Origin: Planctomycetota bacterium
GTDB taxonomy: Bacteria > Planctomycetota > Brocadiia > Brocadiales > Brocadiaceae
DNA: 12,179 nucleotides
Direction of reading: 5' to 3'
Assembly: GCA_023261465.1 (NCBI GenBank)
Contig: JAHFOW010000082.1
Coordinates: forward strand, 1-12,179
How positions within the stretch are numbered: the first letter of the stretch is position 1; every line of letters begins with the position of its first letter. Positions 1-6,363 of the stretch are shown piece by piece. The notes beneath the pieces were generated by a model. The model was not told the DNA's origin and ran no database searches. It worked only from the letters and a program-made list of their open reading frames with translations. A program made the translations under genes and the position numbers.

Positions 1-812
1 TTCTCAAAATAAATATGGGTATTCAAATCCTTCATCACATCGCCGACAAGGTCATATTCACCCATCGAGACGCCGCCGGAAAGGATGAGAATATCCTTGT
101 TTAAACCTCTGCGCATGATGGTGGCAATTTCCTCTTTTCTGTCTTTGACAATACCCAGGAGTTCTACTTCTGCCTTCATCCGTCTGGCCTGCGCTGCAAG
201 GGAATACCCGTTGCTATTTCGGATCTGGGCGCAGGAAGGTTTTGTGCCTACCTCCACTAATTCGTCACCGGTGGAAATGACACCTATGGTTGGCGCTGAA
301 TATATCTCAACAGATGATTTTCCTACCGTTGAGAGGATGCCTATTTCCTGCGGTCTGATAATCATACCCTTGCGAAGTACGGTCTGGCCGACTTTCATGT
401 CCTCACCGCACCTTGAAATGTTACTGCCTTTCTTGGTTGATTTAAGTATTTTTGCCCGGTTCGGTGAAGAAATGTCCTCTGTTTCCTCAAATTTAACCAC
501 GGCATCAGCCCCTTCGGGTACGGCGGCGCCTGTCATGATTTTAGACGCCTGTCCGCGCCCTACTTTTTTCTGAGGCATGTAGCCAGCGGCAATATCTTCA
601 ATAACCGTTAATTCAACCGGGGCATTTGTGGTATCTTCGGCGATAACGGCATATCCATCCATTGCCGAACGGTCAAAGGGTGGCATATCAATATCCGATT
701 GGACATCCTGGGCAAGGCAAAATCCCAGCGAACTTTCAAAGGGAACTAATTTTGACGGAAGCGGCTCTATTACATCGGTAACAATTTTGACTGCGGTATC
801 GACTGTTATCAT
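1..812 (-). CDS. moeA: Molybdopterin molybdenumtransferase MoeA, N-terminal 270 residues (runs off the left edge)
   Basis: MoeA inserts molybdate into adenylylated molybdopterin, the last step of molybdenum cofactor synthesis in the cytoplasm. Reading the minus strand from ATG at 812 gives an uninterrupted frame to base 3. Family hallmarks appear in order: MDGYAV at residues 51-56, a KIMTGAAVPEGADAVV stretch at about 91-106 (MoeA N-terminal domains), STGDEL at 180-185, an IRNSNGY segment at about 197-203, and GGVSMGEYD at 246-254 (MoCF-binding domain). Full-length members have about 400 residues, so the C-terminal third lies outside the window. The start is fixed by an in-frame stop at 834-836 and by ATG 812 being the only ATG between that stop and the conserved N-terminus. 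No strong Shine-Dalgarno sequence precedes it. It is divergent from the lipoprotein-mla operon, with no evident functional link. Identification is secure; the exact paralogue (MoeA or a tungsten-type version) cannot be told. Confidence 0.95.
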   Translation of the reverse strand, partial: MITVDTAVKIVTDVIEPLPSKLVPFESSLGFCLAQDVQSDIDMPPFDRSAMDGYAVIAEDTTNAPVELTVIEDIAAGYMPQKKVGRGQASKIMTGAAVPEGADAVVKFEETEDISSPNRAKILKSTKKGSNISRCGEDMKVGQTVLRKGMIIRPQEIGILSTVGKSSVEIYSAPTIGVISTGDELVEVGTKPSCAQIRNSNGYSLAAQARRMKAEVELLGIVKDRKEEIATIMRRGLNKDILILSGGVSMGEYDLVGDVMKDLNTHIYFE

Positions 813-889
813 GGCGTCATGAGTGTTTATAGGTTAATTCATAAAAAATATATAAGATATATTCGCACATCTACGAGAAAATTTTTCTT

Positions 890-918
890 ATGGTAAATAA
901 ACAACCAGGATAAGTCAA
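890..918 (-). promoter_or_regulatory. Candidate sigma70-type promoter for moeA
   Basis: On the minus strand TTGACT (complement of 913-918) is followed after 17 bases by TACCAT (complement of 890-895). The -35 matches 5 of 6 consensus positions and the -10 matches 4 of 6, with ideal spacing. Transcription would start near 883, leaving a leader of about 70 bases before the moeA ATG at 812. This is a visual match only. Confidence 0.4.
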
Positions 919-967
919 GGATTGATATGGAAAACTTATTCTCCGAATGCATCAGTACTTAAGGTTA

Positions 968-996
968 TTGACTTACCTCTGGTAAATTGATAGACT
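968..996 (+). promoter_or_regulatory. Candidate sigma70-type promoter for the lipoprotein-mlaEFD operon
   Basis: TTGACT at 968-973 and TAGACT at 991-996 are separated by 17 bases. Transcription would begin near 1003, about 60 bases before the proposed TTG start of the lipoprotein gene. The position matters: the longest open frame begins at 987, inside this promoter, so a transcript from here could only make the shorter protein. Visual match, not tested. Confidence 0.45.
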
Positions 997-1051
997 TTTT
1001 TCAGATTTTCAGTTTACCGCAAAGGCTTTTTTCTTTAGACTGTTTCATAAC

Positions 1052-1056
1052 AGGAG
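1052..1056 (+). promoter_or_regulatory. Ribosome binding site that fixes the lipoprotein start
   Basis: AGGAG lies 8 bases before the TTG at 1065-1067. No comparable Shine-Dalgarno sequence precedes the other possible TTG start at 987. Confidence 0.6.
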
Positions 1057-1064
1057 CAAAACTA

Positions 1065-1589
1065 TTGAGTTGTTTTAAAAAGAAAGACATACTTCAATGG
1101 CTTGGCGTATCAGGTATTTTGCTTAGTGTCCTGGGTGGCTGTGCTCAATGGTCTTCCGGAAAACGCACGATTTCTCCGTTGTATAAAAAATATACTTTAA
1201 CCGTTACGGGAAATGGGTGGGAGCCAGTGAAAGCAGGTAAAGAAGATATGGCGTTGTGGAATAAACAATCTCATGCCATGATGGCCTTCATTACCAGTGA
1301 CCTGGAAAACAAGAAATATACCCTGGAAATACTTAATAACCAGCTTTTTATTGGATTAAAAGGAAAGAAGATACTCTCAATGGAGCCGGTAACTATCGGC
1401 AATCAAAAGGCAATGCATACCATATTGACCGGTGAAATGGATAATCAGCACGTAAAGATTGATTCTTATGTTATCAGGACAAAGGATCATGTTTATGATT
1501 TATTGTACTGGTCGCCATCTGATTCGTTTGAGGATGTCCGCAGTGATTTTGAAAATGCGGTAAAATCATTCAAACTCCGGGAAGAATAG
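1065..1589 (+). CDS. Lipoprotein of unknown function at the head of an mlaEFD operon
   Basis: The proposed TTG start gives 174 residues with a textbook lipoprotein signal: a short charged N-terminus (CFKKKD), a hydrophobic stretch of about 13 residues, and the lipobox LGGC with Cys26 as the lipidated residue. Ala at +2 predicts outer-membrane rather than inner-membrane retention if Lol rules apply. The mature part, about 149 residues, is soluble, rich in Lys and beta-prone, and ends with a YDLLYWSPSDSFEDVRSDFE segment. This resembles the end of PsbP/DcrB-like small domains in my memory; that is a weak inference. It ends one base before mlaE (TAG 1587-1589, ATG 1591), and a GGAAGAA sequence in its 3' end likely serves as the mlaE ribosome binding site, so it is almost certainly co-transcribed with the transporter. 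It could do the job of an outer-membrane or periplasmic partner (MlaA/MlaC-like role), but no homology to those is visible. The frame can be extended to TTG 987, which I disfavour. Confidence 0.75.
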   Translation: MSCFKKKDILQWLGVSGILLSVLGGCAQWSSGKRTISPLYKKYTLTVTGNGWEPVKAGKEDMALWNKQSHAMMAFITSDLENKKYTLEILNNQLFIGLKGKKILSMEPVTIGNQKAMHTILTGEMDNQHVKIDSYVIRTKDHVYDLLYWSPSDSFEDVRSDFENAVKSFKLREE

Positions 1590-1590
1590 C

Positions 1591-2373
1591 ATGTTAAAGA
1601 ATATTTTAATACCCATTGATGAAGCATGTAAAAGGGTTATCTTCTCCCTGGGCCAGGCCACGTTATTGGCAATGAAGGGACTTGGGGGGATTTTTATCCC
1701 GCCTTTTCATGTAAAACTTACTCTCAGAGAAATAGACAACTTTGGCTCAGGTTCGCTCTTCCTTGTAGATCTCATTGCGCTCTTTACCGGAATGGTCATG
1801 GCGCTTCAAACAATTTATGGATTGAGTTACTATGGCGCTGAAATGTATGTTGGGAGTGTTGTATCACTATCTCTGGTGAGGGAATTAGGGCCTGTTCTTA
1901 CATCAATTATGGTTGGTGCAAGGGTAGGTTCTGGCATTGCAGCAGAGATTGGTTCCATGCAGGTAACAGAGCAGATTGACGCCATGCGCGCCCTGGGAGC
2001 AAGCCCTATTAAAAAACTGGTAACCCCCAAGATTCTGGCAGGAATGATTACGCTTCCTTTGCTTACGGTTACGGCGGATATTGTAGGAATTTTTGGGGGT
2101 ATGATTATATCCCTCTTCGAACTTGAGATTCATCGTACTTTTTATATTAATTCTGTTTTATCAACGGTTCAAATGACAGATTTTGTAAGTGGAATCGGAA
2201 AGACAGTATTTTTCGGATTTCTCATCGCGGTAATTGGTTGTTATTTTGGTTTAAAAACGACCGGCGGGACGACCGGTGTTGGACGGTCTACCACAATTAC
2301 CGTGGTGACTACCTCCATCCTGATCCTGATTTCCGATTTTTTCCTGACAAAATTGTTCCTTGTTGTATTTTAG
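1591..2373 (+). CDS. mlaE: MlaE-family ABC transporter permease (phospholipid/MCE transport)
   Basis: A 260-residue inner-membrane permease of the MlaE/YrbE family, the membrane core of MCE-type transporters that move phospholipid between inner membrane and periplasm. The family signature is clear: RELGPVLTSIMVGARVGSG at about 97-115, followed by EIGSMQVTEQIDAMRALG at about 119-136, the latter containing the coupling helix that docks on MlaF. About five hydrophobic spans are visible (near 55-75, 90-115, 147-178, 205-222, 237-260), with an amphipathic N-terminal helix in front, as in the family. Length is typical (about 260). It starts one base after the lipoprotein stop and is followed 41 bases later by the ATPase gene, so coupled expression is likely. 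Confidence 0.95.
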   Translation: MLKNILIPIDEACKRVIFSLGQATLLAMKGLGGIFIPPFHVKLTLREIDNFGSGSLFLVDLIALFTGMVMALQTIYGLSYYGAEMYVGSVVSLSLVRELGPVLTSIMVGARVGSGIAAEIGSMQVTEQIDAMRALGASPIKKLVTPKILAGMITLPLLTVTADIVGIFGGMIISLFELEIHRTFYINSVLSTVQMTDFVSGIGKTVFFGFLIAVIGCYFGLKTTGGTTGVGRSTTITVVTTSILILISDFFLTKLFLVVF

Positions 2374-2414
2374 AAAAATGTTTTCAGGATATGAGAGGTT
2401 ATGAAACTTTTTGT

Positions 2415-3158
2415 ATGTCCAGAATAATTATTGAATTCAAAGATGTACATAAATCTTTTAATGGAGTCGTGGTTCATAATGGAATTAATTTATCTGTCCG
2501 GGAGGGGGAAATTATTTCTCTTCTTGGGGGGAGCGGTTCCGGGAAAAGCGTCCTTATCAAAGAATTAATTGGACTTATACAGCCCGATAAAGGGGAGATC
2601 GTCGTTCTGGATCATGCTATAACCGGGATGAATGAGAACGCACTCATTAAACTGCGCGGGCATGTCGGGATGTTGTTTCAGGGGGCTGCGCTTTTTGATT
2701 CACTCACGGTATTTGAAAATATTGCATATCCTTTTCGTGAACATCTCAAACTAACGGAGAAGGAAATTCGAAAACGGGTTGCGGAAAAATTGAAACTTGT
2801 AGGATTGAGCGGTATCGAAGCCAAGATGCCGGCTGAACTGAGCGGCGGTATGAAAAAACGTGTCGGGCTGGCGAGGGCAATTGCTACGGAGCCTGAAATT
2901 ATTTTGTATGATGAACCCACAACGGGTTTGGATCCGATTAATGCCCAGCGGATCAACGAGTTGATTGTTGAATTGCGGAGGAAACTGGGAATAACAACTA
3001 TTGTGGTAACCCATGACCTCCACTGTGTAAAGACTGTTTCTGACCGAATTGCTATGCTTTATGAGGGAAAGATTGTTGCCGTTGGGACATGGCAAGAACT
3101 CACGAAGTCAAACATTCCGGCAGTAAAAGATTTTCTGAGTGGTAATATTTGTGTATAA
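2415..3158 (+). CDS. mlaF: MlaF-type ABC transporter ATPase
   Basis: The ATP-hydrolysing subunit that powers the MlaE permease. With ATG 2415 it has 247 residues and all ABC motifs: Walker A GGSGSGKS at 38-45, Q-loop Gln89 (FQGAALFDSLTVFENIAYP is typical of MlaF), signature LSGGM at 142-146, Walker B IILYDE at 162-167 and the switch His200. LSGGM instead of LSGGQ is normal for this family. The start is uncertain: the in-frame ATG at 2391 would add eight residues (MRGYETFC) and has a CAGGA only one base away, while 2415 has no well-placed Shine-Dalgarno but matches where family homology begins. The protein stops soon after VKDFLSG and lacks the C-terminal extension by which E. coli MlaF binds MlaB, consistent with no mlaB in this operon. 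Confidence 0.93.
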   Translation: MSRIIIEFKDVHKSFNGVVVHNGINLSVREGEIISLLGGSGSGKSVLIKELIGLIQPDKGEIVVLDHAITGMNENALIKLRGHVGMLFQGAALFDSLTVFENIAYPFREHLKLTEKEIRKRVAEKLKLVGLSGIEAKMPAELSGGMKKRVGLARAIATEPEIILYDEPTTGLDPINAQRINELIVELRRKLGITTIVVTHDLHCVKTVSDRIAMLYEGKIVAVGTWQELTKSNIPAVKDFLSGNICV

Positions 3159-3170
3159 AGGGGGATTTTT

Positions 3171-3992
3171 ATGACAAAGGAACAATTTGCTCAATTACGC
3201 GCAGGAATTTTCACCCTGATAACCCTGCTGGGTTTTGGCGCTATGATATTCATCCTTGGCAGTCATAAGGGGTATTTTAAACCACAAGTTACTTTAAAGA
3301 CACGGTTTCTCAATGTGTATGGATTAAAAGAAGGGGCTCCCGTACGGTTTATGGGGGTAGAAATTGGAAAGGTTGAGGACGTTATTTTACCCAATAGATT
3401 ACCCTGTGAGGGAATCGATGTAATACTGAAAGTAGATAAGTTAGTTCAGAAAAATCTTACCAGGGATTGTATTGCTACCATTAAATGGTTGAGTTATGTA
3501 ACCGGTGATTCTTATGTAGAAATTACCACGGGTGCGTGCCGCGAACCTACGGTGGAAGATGGCGATACCATAAGAAGTGCAGAGCCGCGCAATTATGCTG
3601 TCGGGCTTGAAGGTGGTATGAACATGATCGAATCATTTTCAAAAATACTCAAGAAACTCGAAGAAGGTGGTGTTGTGGAGTCATTAAGCAATGTAACTGT
3701 ATCACTCAATGAAAGTATGAAAAATTTTCAAAAAGGAGAAGGCTTGCTCTATGCCTTGCTTTACGACCCTAAAGGCAAACAACTTATGGACAATCTGGTT
3801 TCAACATCAAAATCCCTCAATGAGATTACTGAAAAGATTGACAATGGAGAAGGAACGATTGGCGCCCTGGTTGCCGATCCCGCTCTGTACGATAATCTCC
3901 GGGGTCTTCTCGGCGGTGCGGAGCGTAGCTTTATTTTGCGAAATCTCATTCGTAAAAGCATTGCAAAAGGAAAAGAGGATGGCAAACAATAA
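3171..3992 (+). CDS. mlaD: MlaD-type MCE-domain protein, membrane-anchored phospholipid carrier
   Basis: A 273-residue substrate-binding partner of MlaEF. A single N-terminal membrane anchor spans about residues 11-30, followed by one MCE domain (about 38-120, with VTLKTRFLNVYGLKEGAPVRF and MGVEIGKVEDV typical of the family). MCE proteins form hexameric rings that shuttle lipid through the periplasm. The C-terminal part (about 150-270) is helical and contains two related units: KGEGLLYALLYDPKGKQL at 188-205 and NGEGTIGALVADPALYDNL at 225-243, a repeat often seen after MCE domains in longer family members. E. coli MlaD has 183 residues, so the tail is about 90 residues longer. The start is well supported by AGGGGGA at 3159-3165, five bases before ATG 3171. 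It follows mlaF by 12 bases and ends the operon. Confidence 0.93.
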   Translation: MTKEQFAQLRAGIFTLITLLGFGAMIFILGSHKGYFKPQVTLKTRFLNVYGLKEGAPVRFMGVEIGKVEDVILPNRLPCEGIDVILKVDKLVQKNLTRDCIATIKWLSYVTGDSYVEITTGACREPTVEDGDTIRSAEPRNYAVGLEGGMNMIESFSKILKKLEEGGVVESLSNVTVSLNESMKNFQKGEGLLYALLYDPKGKQLMDNLVSTSKSLNEITEKIDNGEGTIGALVADPALYDNLRGLLGGAERSFILRNLIRKSIAKGKEDGKQ

Positions 3993-4024
3993 GCCCCTTT
4001 TCCAGCTTTTGTATTTTCTCAACC

Positions 4025-4044
4025 AACCTGTTTATTTCCAGGTT
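4025..4044 (+). terminator. Weak hairpin in the convergent mlaD/msbA gap
   Basis: AACCTG (4025-4030) and CAGGTT (4039-4044) can pair around an 8-base loop, 33 bases after the mlaD stop. No clear U-tract follows, so this is at best a weak or factor-assisted terminator. The rest of the 177-base gap shows no gene. Confidence 0.2.
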
Positions 4045-4169
4045 ATGCAGAACCAAACTACCCGGAATATAAACGATGTGCCGTTAGTGACTTCCTTGCC
4101 CTAAGTCCGGAGAAAGCTGCTTACTATTTCAAAAGCCTCTGAATGCCAAATTAAACTTGATTGTCTGAA

Positions 4170-6059
4170 CTATGTATGAACCATATCGGAATGTACCTGA
4201 TACACGCGTTTGTATTCACTTTCACATGCCATGAGGGATTCGTGATTTCCCGTTTCAACGATACGTCCGTGTTTCATGACGATAATCCTGTCGCAGTGCT
4301 GGATTGTTGAAAGTCGGTGGGCAACGATAATGGTCGTTCTCCCTGTAATCAGGTTGTTTATTGCGTCCTGCACCAGTTTTTCAGATTCGTAGTCCAGGGA
4401 AGAGGTCGCCTCATCGAGAAGCAGAATAGATGCGTTTTTCAGGATCGCACGCGCGATGGCGATCCGCTGACGTTGTCCGCCGGAGAGCTTTACGCCCAAT
4501 TCACCAACGACCGTATCGTAGCCTTTGGGAAGACCCATGATAAAATCATGGATGTTTGAGGCCTTTGCTGCAGACTGAACATCTGCCAGGGTTGCTTCTC
4601 TTTTACCGTAGAGGATATTTTCGTACAGGCTGCGGTTAAAAAGGAAGGTTTGCTGGGTTACCATTGCAATATGCGAAAGGAGGTCGTCCTGTTTAATCTT
4701 GCGGATATCAATACCATCGACCTCAACGCTACCTTTAATAGGATCGTAAAAACGGGGGATGAGGTTTACCAGGGTTGATTTGCCCGCGCCGCTTCCGCCT
4801 ACAATGGCAACAACCTCCCCTTTGTGGATGGTAAGGTTTACGTCCTTCAGGATAAGTTCTCCATGTCCGTCATACGAAAAACTTACCTCATTAAAGGATA
4901 TTCCCTTTTCTATCTTTTCTAAGGGAACCGCCTCTGGGTGGTCTTTAATCGTTGGCTCTGTGGCGAACAGTTCAAACACCCTGCTTACACCCGAAAGAGA
5001 TTCCTGGAGGGTCGCATAGCTCTTGGCAAGTTTCTTTATGCCGATTATTACCATAAAACCCGTGGCTGTGATAAACCCGGCAAGTTCGCCAGGCGTAACC
5101 CTTCCGGAAACGACGATATAACCGCCACAGACAATCAGGGCTGCAAGGCCAATAGTGTAGAGGAACTCGCTTATGCCTTCATTCATGGCCTTTGTTTTCA
5201 CCAATTTTAACCTTTTATGGAAGAAGCGTTCGCCGATTTCGTAAATATCACGGCTTTCTTCTGCCTCCATCTTGAATGCCTTCACAATTCTGATGCCGGT
5301 AAACATCTCGCGCAAGGCGTCCGTAAGGTCTGAGAGGTGTTTCAGACTGCCCTTTCCATGTTTCTTGATCTTCTTGCCCATAGTAAGCGCAGGAAAAAAT
5401 ATTACCGGAAAGGCAATCAGGGTTAGCAGTGAGAGCTTCCAGCTAAAATAAAACGACAGCGTCAGTCCGCAGATCAGCTTCATAGGTTGAAGGAGGATTT
5501 CGTCAAAAAGGACGCTGAGGCCAGACTGGGTAGTGGCGATATCATTGGTGAGCCGGGAGATCAAATCACCGCTCTTCCTGTTTTCAAAGAAACTCAGGGG
5601 TTGCAGCAGGAGGTGATCGCAGACCTTATTTCGGATATCCACAACCACAGCCCACATGACCCGATTCCTGAAATATTGCTGATAATAGCAAGAAAGGAAG
5701 ATAAAAGGGGCAATGATTGCCATGGTGATACCGATGCTGGTAAATGAGCTTGTTGCGTGTTTGTGGATTGTTTCGATGAACTTGAATTTATTGAGTACCT
5801 GTTTTTTAAACTGTTTAGCCGACGATGTGTCCCCGGATGCCTGGTTCGTCTGGTCGATATCAATTTTTGGTAGTTCGGCAGTTTTCTGCGTTTCACCCCT
5901 GAGGAGTTTATCTATAATAGGCTTGATTAATGAAATCTGTATACCACTCATCGAAGTATATATGAACATGGCAAAAATGGCCATCGTCATATATTTCCAG
6001 TAGGGTCTTGCAAAAGATAATAACTTTACACATTCCCGAACAACAGCGCTGTTAATCAT
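4170..6059 (-). CDS. msbA: MsbA-like ABC exporter (lipid A / lipid flippase family)
   Basis: A 629-residue half-transporter with a six-span membrane domain fused to an ABC ATPase, the architecture of MsbA, which as a homodimer flips lipid A-core across the inner membrane. The ATPase has Walker A GGSGAGKS at 421-428, Gln469/470 (VTQQTFLFN), signature LSGGQ at 525-529, Walker B ILLLDE at 545-550, a D-loop SSLD and the switch His581. The membrane half contains family segments such as PLSFFENRKSGDLISRLTND (about 154-173). Oddity: between the first and second spans there is a polar segment at about residues 52-105, rich in Gln, Asp, Lys and Ser, far longer than the short loop in E. coli MsbA; it should face the periplasm. 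Start ATG 6059 has only a weak AAAAGAAA upstream. It is convergent with the mla operon and divergent from recJ. Substrate assignment is by family; related multidrug or peptide exporters cannot be excluded. Confidence 0.85.
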   Translation of the reverse strand: MINSAVVRECVKLLSFARPYWKYMTMAIFAMFIYTSMSGIQISLIKPIIDKLLRGETQKTAELPKIDIDQTNQASGDTSSAKQFKKQVLNKFKFIETIHKHATSSFTSIGITMAIIAPFIFLSCYYQQYFRNRVMWAVVVDIRNKVCDHLLLQPLSFFENRKSGDLISRLTNDIATTQSGLSVLFDEILLQPMKLICGLTLSFYFSWKLSLLTLIAFPVIFFPALTMGKKIKKHGKGSLKHLSDLTDALREMFTGIRIVKAFKMEAEESRDIYEIGERFFHKRLKLVKTKAMNEGISEFLYTIGLAALIVCGGYIVVSGRVTPGELAGFITATGFMVIIGIKKLAKSYATLQESLSGVSRVFELFATEPTIKDHPEAVPLEKIEKGISFNEVSFSYDGHGELILKDVNLTIHKGEVVAIVGGSGAGKSTLVNLIPRFYDPIKGSVEVDGIDIRKIKQDDLLSHIAMVTQQTFLFNRSLYENILYGKREATLADVQSAAKASNIHDFIMGLPKGYDTVVGELGVKLSGGQRQRIAIARAILKNASILLLDEATSSLDYESEKLVQDAINNLITGRTTIIVAHRLSTIQHCDRIIVMKHGRIVETGNHESLMACESEYKRVYQVHSDMVHT

Positions 6060-6206
6060 GATACATTTCTTTTAATAAAATTGATCGAAGTAACGAAGGG
6101 TAAAGAGGCAAGCTACATCTTCAGGTAAAGAATTTTACCAGGGAATTGTTCCACACTTTTACGATAAGCGGATTGTTGAGCATGCAAATTTCTTCCTGCA
6201 AACATC

Positions 6207-6236
6207 AAAAAAGGTTATCACATCATACCCTTTTTT
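6207..6236. repeat. Inverted repeat with flanking A- and T-tracts
   Basis: AAAAAAGG at 6207-6214 pairs with CCTTTTTT at 6229-6236, with a 14-base loop. A further GGT/ACC pairing is possible with one bulged base. It looks like a bidirectional terminator, but its place between two outward-facing genes makes a role in insulating or regulating the two promoters equally possible. Confidence 0.35.
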
Positions 6237-6264
6237 TCAATAAATAAAAAATAATTAAATTTCC

Positions 6265-6292
6265 TTGAAAGACTTTGAAATCACAGTACAAT
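6265..6292 (+). promoter_or_regulatory. Candidate sigma70-type promoter for recJ and the kinase gene
   Basis: TTGAAA at 6265-6270 and TACAAT at 6287-6292 are spaced by 16 bases, 5 of 6 consensus matches each. Start of transcription would be near 6299, giving a leader of about 65 bases before the recJ ATG. Visual match only. Confidence 0.45.
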
Positions 6293-6363
6293 GATAAAAC
6301 ATTCATTGTTCGCAATATAAGTTTTATCAATAATTTACATCATAATTTTAATATACAAAACCT

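Larger units (their letters stand above)
6060..6363. other. Divergent intergenic region between msbA and recJ
   Basis: This 304-base stretch has no convincing gene. It is strongly AT-rich toward the recJ side and holds a candidate recJ promoter (6265-6292) and an A/T-tract hairpin (6207-6236). The start of msbA transcription on the minus strand could not be placed with confidence. Confidence 0.6.

Noticed and set aside
85..822. Plus-strand open frames of 162 and 64 codons
   Set aside because: They lie opposite moeA, whose conserved motifs on the minus strand run without a break through the same bases.
987..1064. N-terminal extension of the lipoprotein from TTG 987
   Set aside because: It overlaps a good promoter, lacks a Shine-Dalgarno and would misplace the lipobox.
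2238..2414. Upstream extension of the MlaF frame by 59 codons
   Set aside because: It overlaps the mlaE coding sequence in another frame and has no ABC-family similarity; the protein starts at 2415 or at most 2391.
3751..4104. Plus-strand frame of 117 codons across the end of mlaD
   Set aside because: Most of it is an out-of-frame reading of mlaD, and the part beyond 3992 shows no recognisable protein.
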